Below are positions 53,847-62,532 of a stretch of 64,000 nucleotides of DNA, piece by piece; position 1 is the first letter of the stretch, and each line of letters opens with the position of its first letter. The position numbers and the translations under genes were made by a program. Location of the stretch: assembly GCF_005696555.1 (NCBI RefSeq), contig NZ_CP040005.1, forward strand, positions 186,001-250,000. The letters run 5' to 3'. Origin of the DNA: Actinomyces sp. oral taxon 171 str. F0337 (GTDB taxonomy: Bacteria > Actinomycetota > Actinomycetes > Actinomycetales > Actinomycetaceae). The notes below the pieces were generated by a model that was not told where the DNA came from, did not search any database, and saw nothing but the letters and a program-made list of their open reading frames with translations.

Positions 53847-54908
53847 TCAGTTCTGTCGGGGGTTGTTGTGGTTGGTGGTGAGGGTCTGGACCTCGGCGAC
53901 GGGGAGGTTGGTGGTGCTGGTGGTGGTGATGGCCGGTAGGGTGCCGTTGGCGCCGTCGCTGCCGGTGTAGGTCACGCTGTAGGCCACTGATACCGTCAGT
54001 GGTGTGGTGCCGCCCAGGTGGGCTGAGCTGCGGTTGAAGGAGATGGTGCAGGGGCTGGATCCCTCGGGCATGCCGGAGTGCCAGGCGACTCCAAAGCCTT
54101 GGCAGGAGGCCTTCGCGTCGGGGGCCGACAGCTGCAGACCTGCTGATGATGCGGTCACTGTGGCCGTGGTCGGGCCGGCGGTGGCTGTGGCCGTCACGGT
54201 CTTGGGAGTGGAGCCGATGGCCCACACCCAGGTGTCCATGCCCACCAGGGTCGCGCCCCGGGTGCCGACCTTGGGGTTGGTCTCCACCGTCGGGGTCGGC
54301 AGCTTGATCGCGTTCCACGCGGCACGGGCCAGAGTGGCCCCGTCCACCGGTACTCGAGGCGGCTGCTGGCCGGCCGGCACGAATATCGACTTGGGATTGT
54401 TGTTCACCTTGAAGAAGTTGTACATGATCCACCCGAAGGTCTCACTGTCGGGAGCCCGGTCCTTCTTGCAGTTAACGAAGTACCAGTTGCCGTCCTCCTG
54501 GCTGTGCTTCTTCCAGTCAGGAAAGTCGTTGGCCCCGACGTAGTCAGCGCGCTTCTTCTTCTCAGCATTCCCTTGGGCATTCTTGTACCGGTCCTCCATG
54601 TGCTTGGTCACGGCGTGCCCTGGGACGGGGTGGTCGTAGAAGCACACCGGCAGCACCGTCGTGGTGGCCTGCGTGGACCACGACTCACTACCACCACCAC
54701 CGCCCCCGCCCCCGGGTGCCGCCGATTCCGAGGTCACCGAGATCTGCACCTCATACCCCGTCCCCTCAGACCCCGACACCGACGGCGTCACACCACCACC
54801 GTCACCGCCTTCGCGCGTGGTGGCTGACGCTGGGCCCGTTGGCGTGAGTACGCAGGCGCCAGCAAGCGACACGGCCACCATGAGCTTGAAGAGGCGCTTT
54901 TTCAGCAA
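53847..54908 (-). CDS. Secreted Gly/Thr-rich protein, cassette A
   Basis: This 353-residue exported protein has the signal peptide MLKKRLFKLMVAVSLAGACV ending near PASAT. A Gly/Ser-rich segment with eight consecutive Gly follows. The middle region is charged and aromatic. The conserved C-terminal domain starts AAWNAIKLPTPTVETNPKVG, includes LVGMDTWVWA and PSCPCTI-like SSPCTISFNRSSAH, and ends NLPVAEVQTLTTNHNNPRQN. The start is TTG, overlapping the lipoprotein stop. It pairs with the paralog at 55871-56989; the C-terminal halves are nearly identical, the middles very different. I do not recognise a named family. A beta-sandwich surface domain is likely. Confidence 0.7.
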   Translation of the reverse strand: MLKKRLFKLMVAVSLAGACVLTPTGPASATTREGGDGGGVTPSVSGSEGTGYEVQISVTSESAAPGGGGGGGGSESWSTQATTTVLPVCFYDHPVPGHAVTKHMEDRYKNAQGNAEKKKRADYVGANDFPDWKKHSQEDGNWYFVNCKKDRAPDSETFGWIMYNFFKVNNNPKSIFVPAGQQPPRVPVDGATLARAAWNAIKLPTPTVETNPKVGTRGATLVGMDTWVWAIGSTPKTVTATATAGPTTATVTASSAGLQLSAPDAKASCQGFGVAWHSGMPEGSSPCTISFNRSSAHLGGTTPLTVSVAYSVTYTGSDGANGTLPAITTTSTTNLPVAEVQTLTTNHNNPRQN

Positions 54909-55594
54909 ATGTCCGTCCCCTTCTTCTCAAGCGAGGCAACCTTCCATGCGCCGTCAGTCAACTTCACCGACACAAGAAAGGAATGTGTATGCCGCCAGTC
55001 AGGTTGTGTGACGTCTTTACCTGACTCTGTTACCTGTTTTATCTGACTCTGATCGGAGCAAACGTCGACTGCGGCTTCGCTGTCCGACTGCATCTCCACG
55101 GAATTAACCGTCACCCGCGACGTTCCGACCTCACGCCCACCTGATTCCTGGGCCTCACGGTAGCTCTTGCGGTAGTTCTCCAAGGCGGTACCGGTAGTGG
55201 ATGCCTCGACAGCCGACAGGTCGCCATCCAGATCACGGTATGCCTCCCACGTCGCCCTGTCATAGGCGAGATATCCCTGGAGCGCCTGGGTCTGGGTGGT
55301 GTCCAGCCCCTGGGGGACGAAGTCCACGTAGTAACCGATGGACTCATCCGTCAGCGCCTGAGCATCCAGAGCTGTCGGCGCTGCTGAGGCCTTCGGTGAC
55401 GCCCCACCCGAGGCAGACGCAGACGTCGTCGATGCGGTGCTGGCGCCCGCAGTGTTGACCGGTGGGATCGTGCCTCCGCCCTTCGGACTGCTCGATGAGC
55501 ACCCCGCCAGGGCCAACGAGCCGGCCAGCACACCCGCACCCAGTGCGATTGCGGTACGACGGCGACCAGGCAGGTGGGCGAAAGAACGAACCAT
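54902..55594 (-). CDS. Lipoprotein, cassette A
   Basis: This 230-residue lipoprotein has a signal peptide (RRRTAIALGAGVLAGSLALA) ending in the lipobox LAGC. A Ser/Thr/Ala stalk containing SPKGGGTIPPVNTAG comes next. The folded part has DESIGYYVDFVPQGLDTTQTQ, then YLAYDRATWEAYRDLDGD, and ends with Cys-bearing VDVCSDQSQIKQ and a lysine-rich C-terminus. It shares the lipoprotein part, start context (GTGGAGGTGCCTCTC) and gene order with the cassette B lipoprotein at 57006-57716. The gene is coupled to the secreted protein gene by an overlapping start. It may be an immunity-like, chaperone or anchoring partner; none is shown. Confidence 0.7.
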   Translation of the reverse strand: MVRSFAHLPGRRRTAIALGAGVLAGSLALAGCSSSSPKGGGTIPPVNTAGASTASTTSASASGGASPKASAAPTALDAQALTDESIGYYVDFVPQGLDTTQTQALQGYLAYDRATWEAYRDLDGDLSAVEASTTGTALENYRKSYREAQESGGREVGTSRVTVNSVEMQSDSEAAVDVCSDQSQIKQVTESGKDVTQPDWRHTHSFLVSVKLTDGAWKVASLEKKGTDIC

Positions 55595-55870
55595 AAGAGA
55601 GGCACCTCCACGATCAGGCCGAGCACAATCTCACGGCGCAGCAGCAACCCTCCGACCATACCCGCCAGATCACAACAATGTCACGGCTCCGGGAGAAGTT
55701 GCGGCAGCATCCATGCCGTCTCTGATGGCGAAAGTGGTGTACCGGCAGTCAGTACAAACCCGCGTCGGAGGCGACGCCAGCGAAGACCCTTTGTCGCGGT
55801 TGAGGAATGTCCCCGCCAGTGCGTGGGTGCACTGACGGGGACTGGCTGCTTTCTCGACGCTGTGGTCGGG

Positions 55871-56989
55871 TCAGTTTTGGCGGGGGTTGTTGTGGTTGGT
55901 GGTGAGGGTCTGGACCTCGGCGACGGGGAGGTTGATGGTGCTGGTGGTGGTGATGGCCGGCAGGGTGCCGCTGTTGCCGTCGGTGGCGGTGTAGGAGGCC
56001 GAGTAGGCGACCTTGATCGTCAACGGCGTGCTACCACCCAGGTGGGCTGAGCTGCGGTTGAAGGAGATGGTGCAGGGGCTGGAGCCCTCAGGCATGCCGG
56101 GGTGCCAGGCGATGCCGAAGCCGGTGCAGGAGGCCTTCCCGTCAGGGGCCGACAGCTGCAGGCCGGAGGACCCGGCGGTGATGGTGGCGGTGGTACTACC
56201 AGCAGTGGCCGTGGCGGTCACGCTAGTCGGCGTCTGACCGGTGGCCCACACCCAGGTGTCCATGCCCACCAGGGTCGCGCCCTGGGTGCCGACCTTGGGG
56301 TTGGTCTCCACCGTCGGAGAAGGAATCTTCACCGCGTCCCAGGCCACCTTCGCCAGGCGGGTCCCCGAGATGTAGGGCTTGGGGGCCTGCTGGCCTGCCG
56401 GGACCCAGATGTTCCGCTCGGGGTTGGCCTCCTCGAAGGCCTTACGCTCCTTCTCGAGGTCATCCTTGAAGGTCGGGTTGTTCTTCGGGTCCAGCCGGGA
56501 CGCGTCGCAGTAGCGGTAGTACCAGCGGCCCTGCGCGTCATCCTTGTGGGACTCGTAGTCAGGGTAGTTCTTGTCCATCTGCTTCGACACGCCGTCGGCG
56601 GTCTCGCGGAATCTTGTCCCGACTGGCCCAGCGGCCGTCTTCCCGGCGTTGTCGAGTATCCTCTTTGTGTCGTTGATGCCCTTGGCGGTCTGGGCCCCCG
56701 TCCTACCGGGCTTGTAGTAGCACACCGGGGCCACGGTCACCTCCGTGCCAGACGACGAGGACGTCACCCCACCACCACTACCGTCACCCCCACCAGAGCC
56801 GGCCGTGGTCACACTGGACTCCACAGAGATAGTCACCTGACCACCACCATCACCAGTCCCCTCAGCAGAACCAGACACATCAGAAGAGGCATTATTATTC
56901 CCGCTTGTAAATGCAATTGGACTAGGTGCACTAAAAGCCACTAGAAGTAGGCCTGCAAATACAACTCTCGCAGTGTTCCTGCTCAACAT
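55871..56989 (-). CDS. Secreted Gly/Thr-rich protein, cassette B
   Basis: This 372-residue paralog of the cassette A protein has the signal peptide MLSRNTARVVFAGLLLVAFS and a Gly/Ser segment (DGGGQVTISVESSVTTAGSG). Its unique charged middle (NAGKTAAGPVGTRFRETADG, NPTFKDDLEKERKAFEEANP) differs from copy A. The shared C-terminal domain (AWDAVKIPSPTVETNPKVGT to the identical end HNNPRQN) is present. The 3' nucleotide sequence is almost identical between copies A and B for several hundred bases, indicating recent duplication or gene conversion, while the middles are unrelated in detail. Start ATG 56989 lies 17 bases past the lipoprotein stop. Confidence 0.7.
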   Translation of the reverse strand: MLSRNTARVVFAGLLLVAFSAPSPIAFTSGNNNASSDVSGSAEGTGDGGGQVTISVESSVTTAGSGGGDGSGGGVTSSSSGTEVTVAPVCYYKPGRTGAQTAKGINDTKRILDNAGKTAAGPVGTRFRETADGVSKQMDKNYPDYESHKDDAQGRWYYRYCDASRLDPKNNPTFKDDLEKERKAFEEANPERNIWVPAGQQAPKPYISGTRLAKVAWDAVKIPSPTVETNPKVGTQGATLVGMDTWVWATGQTPTSVTATATAGSTTATITAGSSGLQLSAPDGKASCTGFGIAWHPGMPEGSSPCTISFNRSSAHLGGSTPLTIKVAYSASYTATDGNSGTLPAITTTSTINLPVAEVQTLTTNHNNPRQN

Positions 56990-57005
56990 TCGAACCCTAC
57001 CCCCA

Positions 57006-57716
57006 TCACTTCCCGGCTTCGGCAGTACACTCATTCGTGGAAATTTTTGTCTCGCTTTGTGTGACCCATACACCGTCACCGCGCGGAACCATGCGCACCA
57101 ATAACGCCACTCGATTTTGTGTCGACTTTTGAGTTACGTCATTTCCTTGAAAGTCTGTAGCCTTCATTTGCGTTCTATCAGAGCATACTGTTACATCCGC
57201 ACTCTGTTCGTCCTGCGAAATGTCAACACCCCCAACACCAACCTTCACAGGAGGGGTGTCATAAGCAGTCATTTTTTCATAACTTCTTTGAATGTCTTCG
57301 CGTGTTGTTCCGGTTGAGCGAGCCAGGGCCTCGTCCAGTCCTTCCCGTGTGAACCAGAGGTGCCAGGTGGCTTTGTCGTAGGCGACGTAGTCCTGGAGGA
57401 TTTTGGTCTTGGTGGCGTCCAGGCCATCGGGGATGGAGACCACCGTGTACCCCAGGTCGGGATCTGACAGGGACTCAGTAGTCACCGCACCAGCACTGGC
57501 AGCACCACTGGCACCGGTCGACACCCCGCCCGATGCCGCCGGCGACGCCGTCGAGCCACCACCGGCACCCGCGGTGCTCAGCGGCGGGATCGTCCCCCCG
57601 CCCTTCGGACTGCCCGACGAGCACCCCGCCAGGGCCAACGAGCCGGCCAGCACGCCCGCCCCCAGTGCACCTGCGACACGACGGCAACCAGGAAGACCGA
57701 CGCGGGAACAAGCCAT
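57006..57716 (-). CDS. Lipoprotein, cassette B
   Basis: This 236-residue lipoprotein starts MACSRVGLPGCRRVAGALGA, has the lipobox LAGC within SLALAGCSSGSPKGGGTIPP, and shares that block with cassette A. The folded part DPDLGYTVVSIPDGLDATKT, YVAYDKATWHLWFTREGLDE and DVTVCSDRTQMKATDF parallels cassette A with moderate identity. The AT-rich 3' part is diverged from cassette A. ATG 57716 is preceded by GTGGAGGTGCTTCCTC, nearly the same leader as in cassette A, so both are probably driven and translated alike. Confidence 0.7.
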   Translation of the reverse strand: MACSRVGLPGCRRVAGALGAGVLAGSLALAGCSSGSPKGGGTIPPLSTAGAGGGSTASPAASGGVSTGASGAASAGAVTTESLSDPDLGYTVVSIPDGLDATKTKILQDYVAYDKATWHLWFTREGLDEALARSTGTTREDIQRSYEKMTAYDTPPVKVGVGGVDISQDEQSADVTVCSDRTQMKATDFQGNDVTQKSTQNRVALLVRMVPRGDGVWVTQSETKISTNECTAEAGK

Positions 57717-58168
57717 GAGGAAGCACCTCCACAATCAGGCCGAGCACAGTCGCCCGGCACGGTAGGAACCACCCCGACCCTACCGGCCAGATCACAACAA
57801 TGTCACGGCCCTGACAAGGGCTATACTCCCCACCTCCTGCCAGCGCACACGTCGACCAGCGCGCTCAGTCGGTCAAGGCAAGGACTGATGTCGGTGCGAA
57901 TGCGTTCTTCGGCTGGGGCAAGCCGGGCGGCTTGCCCCAGCCGAAGGCAGACGGTCACGGCCCGATCTCACTCGAGCCCTCCACAACATCCACCACGACA
58001 CTAAATGAGCCAACTCAGGTTAGTGTGCACCCAACCCACGCAACCCGCACAATCCCAACAACAACCAGCTCCCAGCAACCCAACTACCCCACAATGAGCC
58101 ACGTCAGGTCAAAATGACTCTCAAGTGGTCGTACGTCGAGGTGCCATGGGGGCGTCGGTCCGTGGGGT
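57717..58168. other. Gene-free stretch with hairpin and pyrimidine-biased tract
   Basis: This 452-base stretch holds the cassette B promoter side (57717-57840), the perfect hairpin at 57907-57946, and a C/A-rich tract at 58000-58090. The tract has two similar strings, AATGAGCCAACTCAGGT and AATGAGCCACGTCAGGT, about 85 bases apart. No ORF is credible. Confidence 0.5.
57907..57946 (-). terminator. 18-bp perfect hairpin
   Basis: Positions 57907-57924 pair perfectly with 57929-57946 around GGGC. It lies 220 bases beyond the stop of the 729-aa gene and before the cassette B lipoprotein. It has no T-run, like the palindrome at 61233-61276. Confidence 0.6.
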
Positions 58169-60358
58169 TCACCCGCCGTTGCTTTTAAGTGATCGTCCCG
58201 CGGTCTCGCCTTCGGCCTTGCCATCCCCTGTCTTACCGTCGGGTTCGAGGAGGGACAAATTCTTGTCGATAGGTGGCTGCTCGCCATCTCCCACGTTTCG
58301 ATTCTCAGTGGCGTTACGCGCGGCCTTCGCCCAGGTTCCGACCTCTTTGGCCGCATTTTCGTCGCCCTTGGACAAGTCGATGGTGTATCCGCCACCAGGC
58401 TTGGGTACGATCCACTTGTAGTAATCGTGAGCCGGGGTCTCGACGTCATTTCCGTCTTTATCTCTGTGCTTCACTGGCGTGGAGAAGCCAGATTCCTGAA
58501 GGAGGCCGGCATTGGCGGCATCCTGCACGGATGCGGCCCAGATCGCCTCTTTGCCGTCGGGGACATTTGATGAGATGACCTTCTTCGCTTTTCCTGCGTC
58601 TCCGGCGATATTGTCGATAATGATAGGGTTAACGAATGCAGTGACGGCCGGAGCTGCTGTCGTGACTGCGGTGCCTGCAGGCCCCCCTACTGCGCCTAGA
58701 CCCGTGGAAAGAACTGCCGAGAATACATTGACTGCTGTGGTGGTGCTTTCCTTTGCAGCAGCCTCGGCGGCGTCTTTGTCTTCTTTCAGCTGTTGGGCGC
58801 GAATCTCGCCCAGTCCTTGGAGATGTGACATGGCCTTTATTCCGTCGCCGTAAGCAGCTTGAACTTTCTCCAAGCGCTCACCCTCCGGTTGGTCCTGGGT
58901 ATTCTTTAAGTCATTTTGTGACTTTCTCTTGGCGTAGTCTGCTAGTCCGGCGCTGAGCGTGGATGCTGCGTCTCGGTTGTCCACTATGCGGTACGCAAGT
59001 TTGTTCAAGTCATCCCCTGTCGCTTTGTTGAATTGGGACTCGTCGGTGGCAGCCAGCTGTCCACCTGTTGTGCTCCATGAGGCTGTCACTTCGCCGGAGC
59101 AATTAGCGAGGAGCACGGCGAGACGTTTCTTGGAGGAATCGCTATAGAGGTCCTTGTTGACATTTCCTGCAACGAAATGAATGGCGTCGTCTGACAGCAT
59201 ATCGGCGCGTGAGCGTTCAGCGGTATTAGTGCTCGCCCGCTTTTGGGAGGCCGCCGCAATGGCGGCCGTCAATCCGGAGAATCCGTCTCTTTCGAAATGG
59301 ATACCATCTGCTTTGAGATGGTCCCATCGATGTGTCAGCCTGTCCAGACGTGTCGTGTCAGCGATGCCTGGCTCTCCGCTCTTAGCCGGAGCCAAGAACT
59401 CCAGGGCTGCCTCAGCGTTATTCCCCATGGCGTCAAGTACCCCGGCCAAGGGATCGGCTGACTGCCCGTTTATTATTTTCTCTTCAGGTGAGAGGTTTCG
59501 TCCGCGCCCCATGCCAAGTGACATGGACATCTTGTAATCGATTTTTTCGGCCTCGGTTGCCAGGTTCACGAGGAAGCTCTTGCCGAACTTCAGGTCATTG
59601 ACTCCGTTGCCGTCAGCGTCATGACCTCCCATCATGGCGTTGAGTACCTTAATTCGTTGAGAATTCTCCCCTCCGTTCGCCTGTGATGTATCGTTGATCG
59701 ATCCCGCAATCTTTTTCGCGATGTCTGATGATTTACTCTCGTCCCACTCGCGACTTGCGGAACTCAGTACGTCGCCGAGGAGAATAGCAAGATTTCCGGG
59801 CGCATTTATGGGGTCCTGGCATTGTTCTCGGCTCATGCTGGTTTTGACGCCCAGGGGGATTTGAGTGAGGTTTTCTGCACCCACCGAGTCAATGAATGTC
59901 ACTGCGTATTGAGAGTTGGTTTTGTTTTTATTGATCGAGTGAATGACCTCATCGTATGATCGGCTTGTGCGTCTAGTGGTGCCTTTCGTGTAGCTTTGTA
60001 AGTCCTCTGCGTCGGCAGCGGCTTGCTCCTTGCCCGCCCAGTCCTCGAGGCCCTTCATGTCAGTAACATGAGCATCATCTGGAATGTCCAGCGTATAATC
60101 ATCGCCCTCCATCTTTCCCACGCCGTTCTCGTTGAGGGAGATGATGGTATTCATCGACTTCTCAACCCTGTCCGCGACCGTTCTCACGCGCTGTATGCCG
60201 TCGTTTGACTGCGTCAGGAAGTCGTCTGGGCTGACCGGATCTGATTCTCTTTCGAAGGCTTCGTCGATCTTCTTTTTGGCGGTCTCCGCCCTGTCCGCAA
60301 GGTCTCGAATGTCCTTAATTTTTTTTCTAAGGTTATTGGCGTTCAGTTTGATCTTCAC
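58169..60358 (-). CDS. Large helical protein of a WXG100-type locus, 729 aa
   Basis: This is a 729-residue, mostly helical protein with no signal peptide. The N-terminal 120 residues form a coiled, WXG-like four-helix region (ANNLRKKIKDIRDLADRAET, KSMNTIISLNENG). A long middle region with many Ala/Ser/Asp helices follows (DAMGNNAEAALEFLAPA). Near residues 570-610 comes a hydrophobic stretch (STGLGAVGGPAGTAVTTAAP) and then a polar C-terminus. The plan resembles the large WXG-associated DUF6571-like proteins of actinobacteria. It has no catalytic motif that I can see. The start is GTG 60358. It lies next to the 103-aa helical and WXG100 genes. Confidence 0.65.
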   Translation of the reverse strand: MKIKLNANNLRKKIKDIRDLADRAETAKKKIDEAFERESDPVSPDDFLTQSNDGIQRVRTVADRVEKSMNTIISLNENGVGKMEGDDYTLDIPDDAHVTDMKGLEDWAGKEQAAADAEDLQSYTKGTTRRTSRSYDEVIHSINKNKTNSQYAVTFIDSVGAENLTQIPLGVKTSMSREQCQDPINAPGNLAILLGDVLSSASREWDESKSSDIAKKIAGSINDTSQANGGENSQRIKVLNAMMGGHDADGNGVNDLKFGKSFLVNLATEAEKIDYKMSMSLGMGRGRNLSPEEKIINGQSADPLAGVLDAMGNNAEAALEFLAPAKSGEPGIADTTRLDRLTHRWDHLKADGIHFERDGFSGLTAAIAAASQKRASTNTAERSRADMLSDDAIHFVAGNVNKDLYSDSSKKRLAVLLANCSGEVTASWSTTGGQLAATDESQFNKATGDDLNKLAYRIVDNRDAASTLSAGLADYAKRKSQNDLKNTQDQPEGERLEKVQAAYGDGIKAMSHLQGLGEIRAQQLKEDKDAAEAAAKESTTTAVNVFSAVLSTGLGAVGGPAGTAVTTAAPAVTAFVNPIIIDNIAGDAGKAKKVISSNVPDGKEAIWAASVQDAANAGLLQESGFSTPVKHRDKDGNDVETPAHDYYKWIVPKPGGGYTIDLSKGDENAAKEVGTWAKAARNATENRNVGDGEQPPIDKNLSLLEPDGKTGDGKAEGETAGRSLKSNGG

Positions 60359-60420
60359 TGCGGATCCTGGGTGTTACTTCAATATTGATTGTGGTCGTTA
60401 GGTGTATGAGTGTATGTGGT

Positions 60421-60732
60421 CTACTGCGGTGCCGGGCTCCCAGGTGAGTCATTCGCGTCATCGGTTTCCGGGGTATTTCGGATTGCGTCATCGATCAGCG
60501 TGATGAGAGATCTGAATACGCCGGCTAAGTGATTGACTTCTGTTTTCACCTCGGTGGCCTGGTCGTCAGCCAGCTTGCTGGTCCACGTGTCGTCTGCGTT
60601 GATTCCGGAGGACAGCGTGTCCCCTATGAACCCGTTGCCCATGACGTCGACAAAGGCGAGTTCAGTATTCTTCTTGTTCACTTCTTCCTTGAGTCTCTGC
60701 AAGGCCTGGTGTTTCTTGTTCGCATTCGCCAT
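60421..60732 (-). CDS. Small helical protein, WXG-like locus, 103 aa
   Basis: This is a short two-helix protein without a signal peptide. An N-terminal basic helix (HQALQRLKEEVNKKNTELAF), a middle with WTSKLADDQATEVKTEVNHL, and a C-terminal acidic tail (ETDDANDSPGSPAPQ) are seen. Its size and helical hairpin nature are those of WXG100-superfamily proteins, but there is no clear WxG turn. It is 62 bases upstream of the 729-aa gene on the same strand, so they probably form an operon and interact. Confidence 0.6.
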   Translation of the reverse strand: MANANKKHQALQRLKEEVNKKNTELAFVDVMGNGFIGDTLSSGINADDTWTSKLADDQATEVKTEVNHLAGVFRSLITLIDDAIRNTPETDDANDSPGSPAPQ

Positions 60733-61289
60733 GATTGTGTCTTCGTTTCGGGGTCGGGGTTGCGCGTTGCGTGAGCTCCGCTGCTGCGATCCTACCTGGT
60801 GAGGGGGCGTTCGATCATGGCAAGGGCTGCCCTCTTGTGTGGAGGCCGTCGGTGGGTTGCTCTCATCGGCGCAGAATTCATGGAGAGAGGGCTACCTGCA
60901 TCAGAGCCATGCCTTGGGTGGCGCGTACGGGAGGCCGTGGTGGTGTCAGAAGGGGGCTGACCATCCGCGGAGCGCTTGACTTTATTCGACGGAAGCAATC
61001 GGATTAAATGGGTGGGTGTGGTGAACTGAGGCCGGATGGCTTGAGATTTCTCACGACCGAAGAAAAGGCTATATCGTGGAGGTACGCACACGTCGTTGTG
61101 TTCCTTCAATCGAGTCTCGAGTGCTTCCTGTGGGCGCGGTGGGCATGCTCTCGCGGGGGTGTGTCCAGGAGAAGATAACTCGCCGAGCCTGCATCGGCCG
61201 CTTCGGTCAGGCGGCCTGACGCGCCCTGCATGCCGAAAGGGTCTGGGGCAGCACGTGCTGCCCCAGACCCTTTCGGAGGTGAGGGTCGC
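60733..61289. other. Gene-free stretch
   Basis: This 557-base stretch between the WXG100 gene and the 103-aa gene has no credible ORF; a 105-codon minus-strand frame has no ribosome site or protein character. A possible promoter for the two minus-strand genes lies near 61060-61075 (CTATATCG on the plus strand). The 3' end contains the palindrome described separately. Confidence 0.45.
61233..61276 (-). terminator. 44-nt perfect palindrome after the WXG100 gene
   Basis: Positions 61233-61254 are the exact reverse complement of 61255-61276, a 22-bp uninterrupted palindrome centred on GCACGTGC. It begins 14 bases beyond the WXG100 stop and has no T-run. It is probably a transcription terminator or mRNA-stabilising structure. 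Confidence 0.65.
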
Positions 61290-61583
61290 TCAGCCGATCG
61301 CCTCGACGGGGGCGAGGTGCTCGAGGTTCTCACCGTTGGCGTCAACGTTGTTGTTGTAGTTGTTGGCAACGTCGGTCGCGGCGGTGGCGAAAGCCTGCTC
61401 GAACTTGATGAGCTGCGGCTTGAACTCGGTCCAGGCGTCCCGGAACTGCTGGGCGTTGGTGCTCTCCCAGACGGCGTTCTGGAGAGCGGTGTCGGTCAGC
61501 TTCTGAATGTCGTCGGACCGCTGGACGTCGTCCTTGAGGGTCTGGTACAGGGTCTTGAGGGTCTCAAGGTCTGCCTGAATCAT
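61290..61583 (-). CDS. WXG100-family (ESAT-6-like) protein
   Basis: This is a 97-residue helical-hairpin protein. Helix 1 runs from ADLETLKTLYQTLKDDVQ to about residue 36, the turn holds W39-E40-S41 (variant of the WxG motif) in NAVWESTNAQQF, and helix 2 runs about 44-75. The C-terminus is flexible and Asn/Glu-rich (NNYNNNVDANGENLEHL). It has no signal peptide, as for type VII substrates. ATG 61583 is preceded by AGGAGG 9 bases upstream. It sits divergently from an SAF-CpaE-CpaF operon, which is unlike the EccC/EssC context of classical type VII loci. Confidence 0.85.
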   Translation of the reverse strand: MIQADLETLKTLYQTLKDDVQRSDDIQKLTDTALQNAVWESTNAQQFRDAWTEFKPQLIKFEQAFATAATDVANNYNNNVDANGENLEHLAPVEAIG

Positions 61584-61824
61584 ACTGAGGTTCCTCCTCA
61601 TTGGTCGGTTCATTGAGTCACTCGAAGAATGCCGAAGGCTCTTCTTGTGATCGCGACTGTGACGGCCGTCGCTTCGAGTACCTTTCCACGATCCGCATCG
61701 GATCGCAAGGGGATAACAACCCATGTGACTTTCTTCCGGATCCTGGCCCTTCACCCCGCCATGATGGTCACGGATAGGCTACGGTGCTGTCGCTGTCCCA
61801 TCCGATTCGACTTGAGGTCTCCCC
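61584..61824. promoter_or_regulatory. Divergent promoter region, WXG100 / SAF operon
   Basis: For the plus-strand operon, TTCACC at 61750-61755 and TAGGCT at 61775-61780 are a possible but wide-spaced (19-base) promoter pair. The region also contains GCGATCCGATGCGGATCG, a short inverted repeat (CGATCCG..CGGATCG), near 61690. No ORF is present. Confidence 0.45.
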
Positions 61825-62532
61825 ATGGCACTGTCCCAGAACGGACGCTCCTCACGGCGTCGCACGAACGACGCCGGTCAACCTCAGCCCACCCGCCAGG
61901 CCCGTGATGCCGGTGGTCACCTGCCCTCCGCGCCGCGCGAGCGCAGGCCGCTCCTGGCCGCCCTCGCCGTCCTGCTCATCGTTGGTGGCGCCCTGCTCGC
62001 GGGCCTGCTGGCCATGCGCCTGGACCAGCGCGCCCAGATGCTGGCCGCCAAGGACACCATCAAGGCGGGCCAGGTCATCGACAAGGAGGACCTGGTGAGC
62101 GCCTCGGTCTCCTCGGACCTCACCACCCTGGTGCGTGCGGACCAGATCGACCAGGTCGTCGGCCGCACCGCCCGCGTGGAGATCTCCAAGGGCCAGCTGC
62201 TGGACACCTCCCAGCTCGCCACCGACCCGGTCCCCGGCGGGGACCTCCAGGTCGTCGGTGTCTCCGCCAATGCCGGGCGCTTCCCGGCCGGCGGCCTGCA
62301 GCCAGGCGACAAGGTCGACGTCGTTGACATCGGTTCTCAGAACGTCATCGTCTCCGATGCTCAGGTGCTCGCCGCCAAGCCCTCCTCGGGAACCAGTGAC
62401 GACTGGACCTCCGGCGCCGTCATCTCCGTCCTCGTCGACAAGAAGGGCGCCGCCAAGCTCGCCAGCGCATCGGCCAACGGAACCATCGCCGTCATCCTGA
62501 CCGCGTCCGGGCAGCCGATCAAGGAGAGCTGA
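61825..62532 (+). CDS. SAF domain protein (CpaB-like)
   Basis: This 235-residue protein has a basic, disordered N-terminal 45 residues, one transmembrane helix (LLAALAVLLIVGGALLAGLLA) and an extracellular SAF domain. The SAF core reads VIDKEDLVSASVSSDL, TARVEISKGQLLD and VSANAGRFPAGGLQPGDKVDVV. CpaB-type proteins belong to Flp/Tad pilus machines and lie outside the membrane. It starts with ATG 61825 after GAGGTCTCCCC. Its stop overlaps the next gene's start by one base. Confidence 0.85.
   Translation: MALSQNGRSSRRRTNDAGQPQPTRQARDAGGHLPSAPRERRPLLAALAVLLIVGGALLAGLLAMRLDQRAQMLAAKDTIKAGQVIDKEDLVSASVSSDLTTLVRADQIDQVVGRTARVEISKGQLLDTSQLATDPVPGGDLQVVGVSANAGRFPAGGLQPGDKVDVVDIGSQNVIVSDAQVLAAKPSSGTSDDWTSGAVISVLVDKKGAAKLASASANGTIAVILTASGQPIKES

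Noticed and set aside
60792..61109. 105-codon minus-strand frame in the WXG gap
   Set aside because: No ribosome site, Arg/Pro/Ser-rich and no structural pattern; treated as non-coding.
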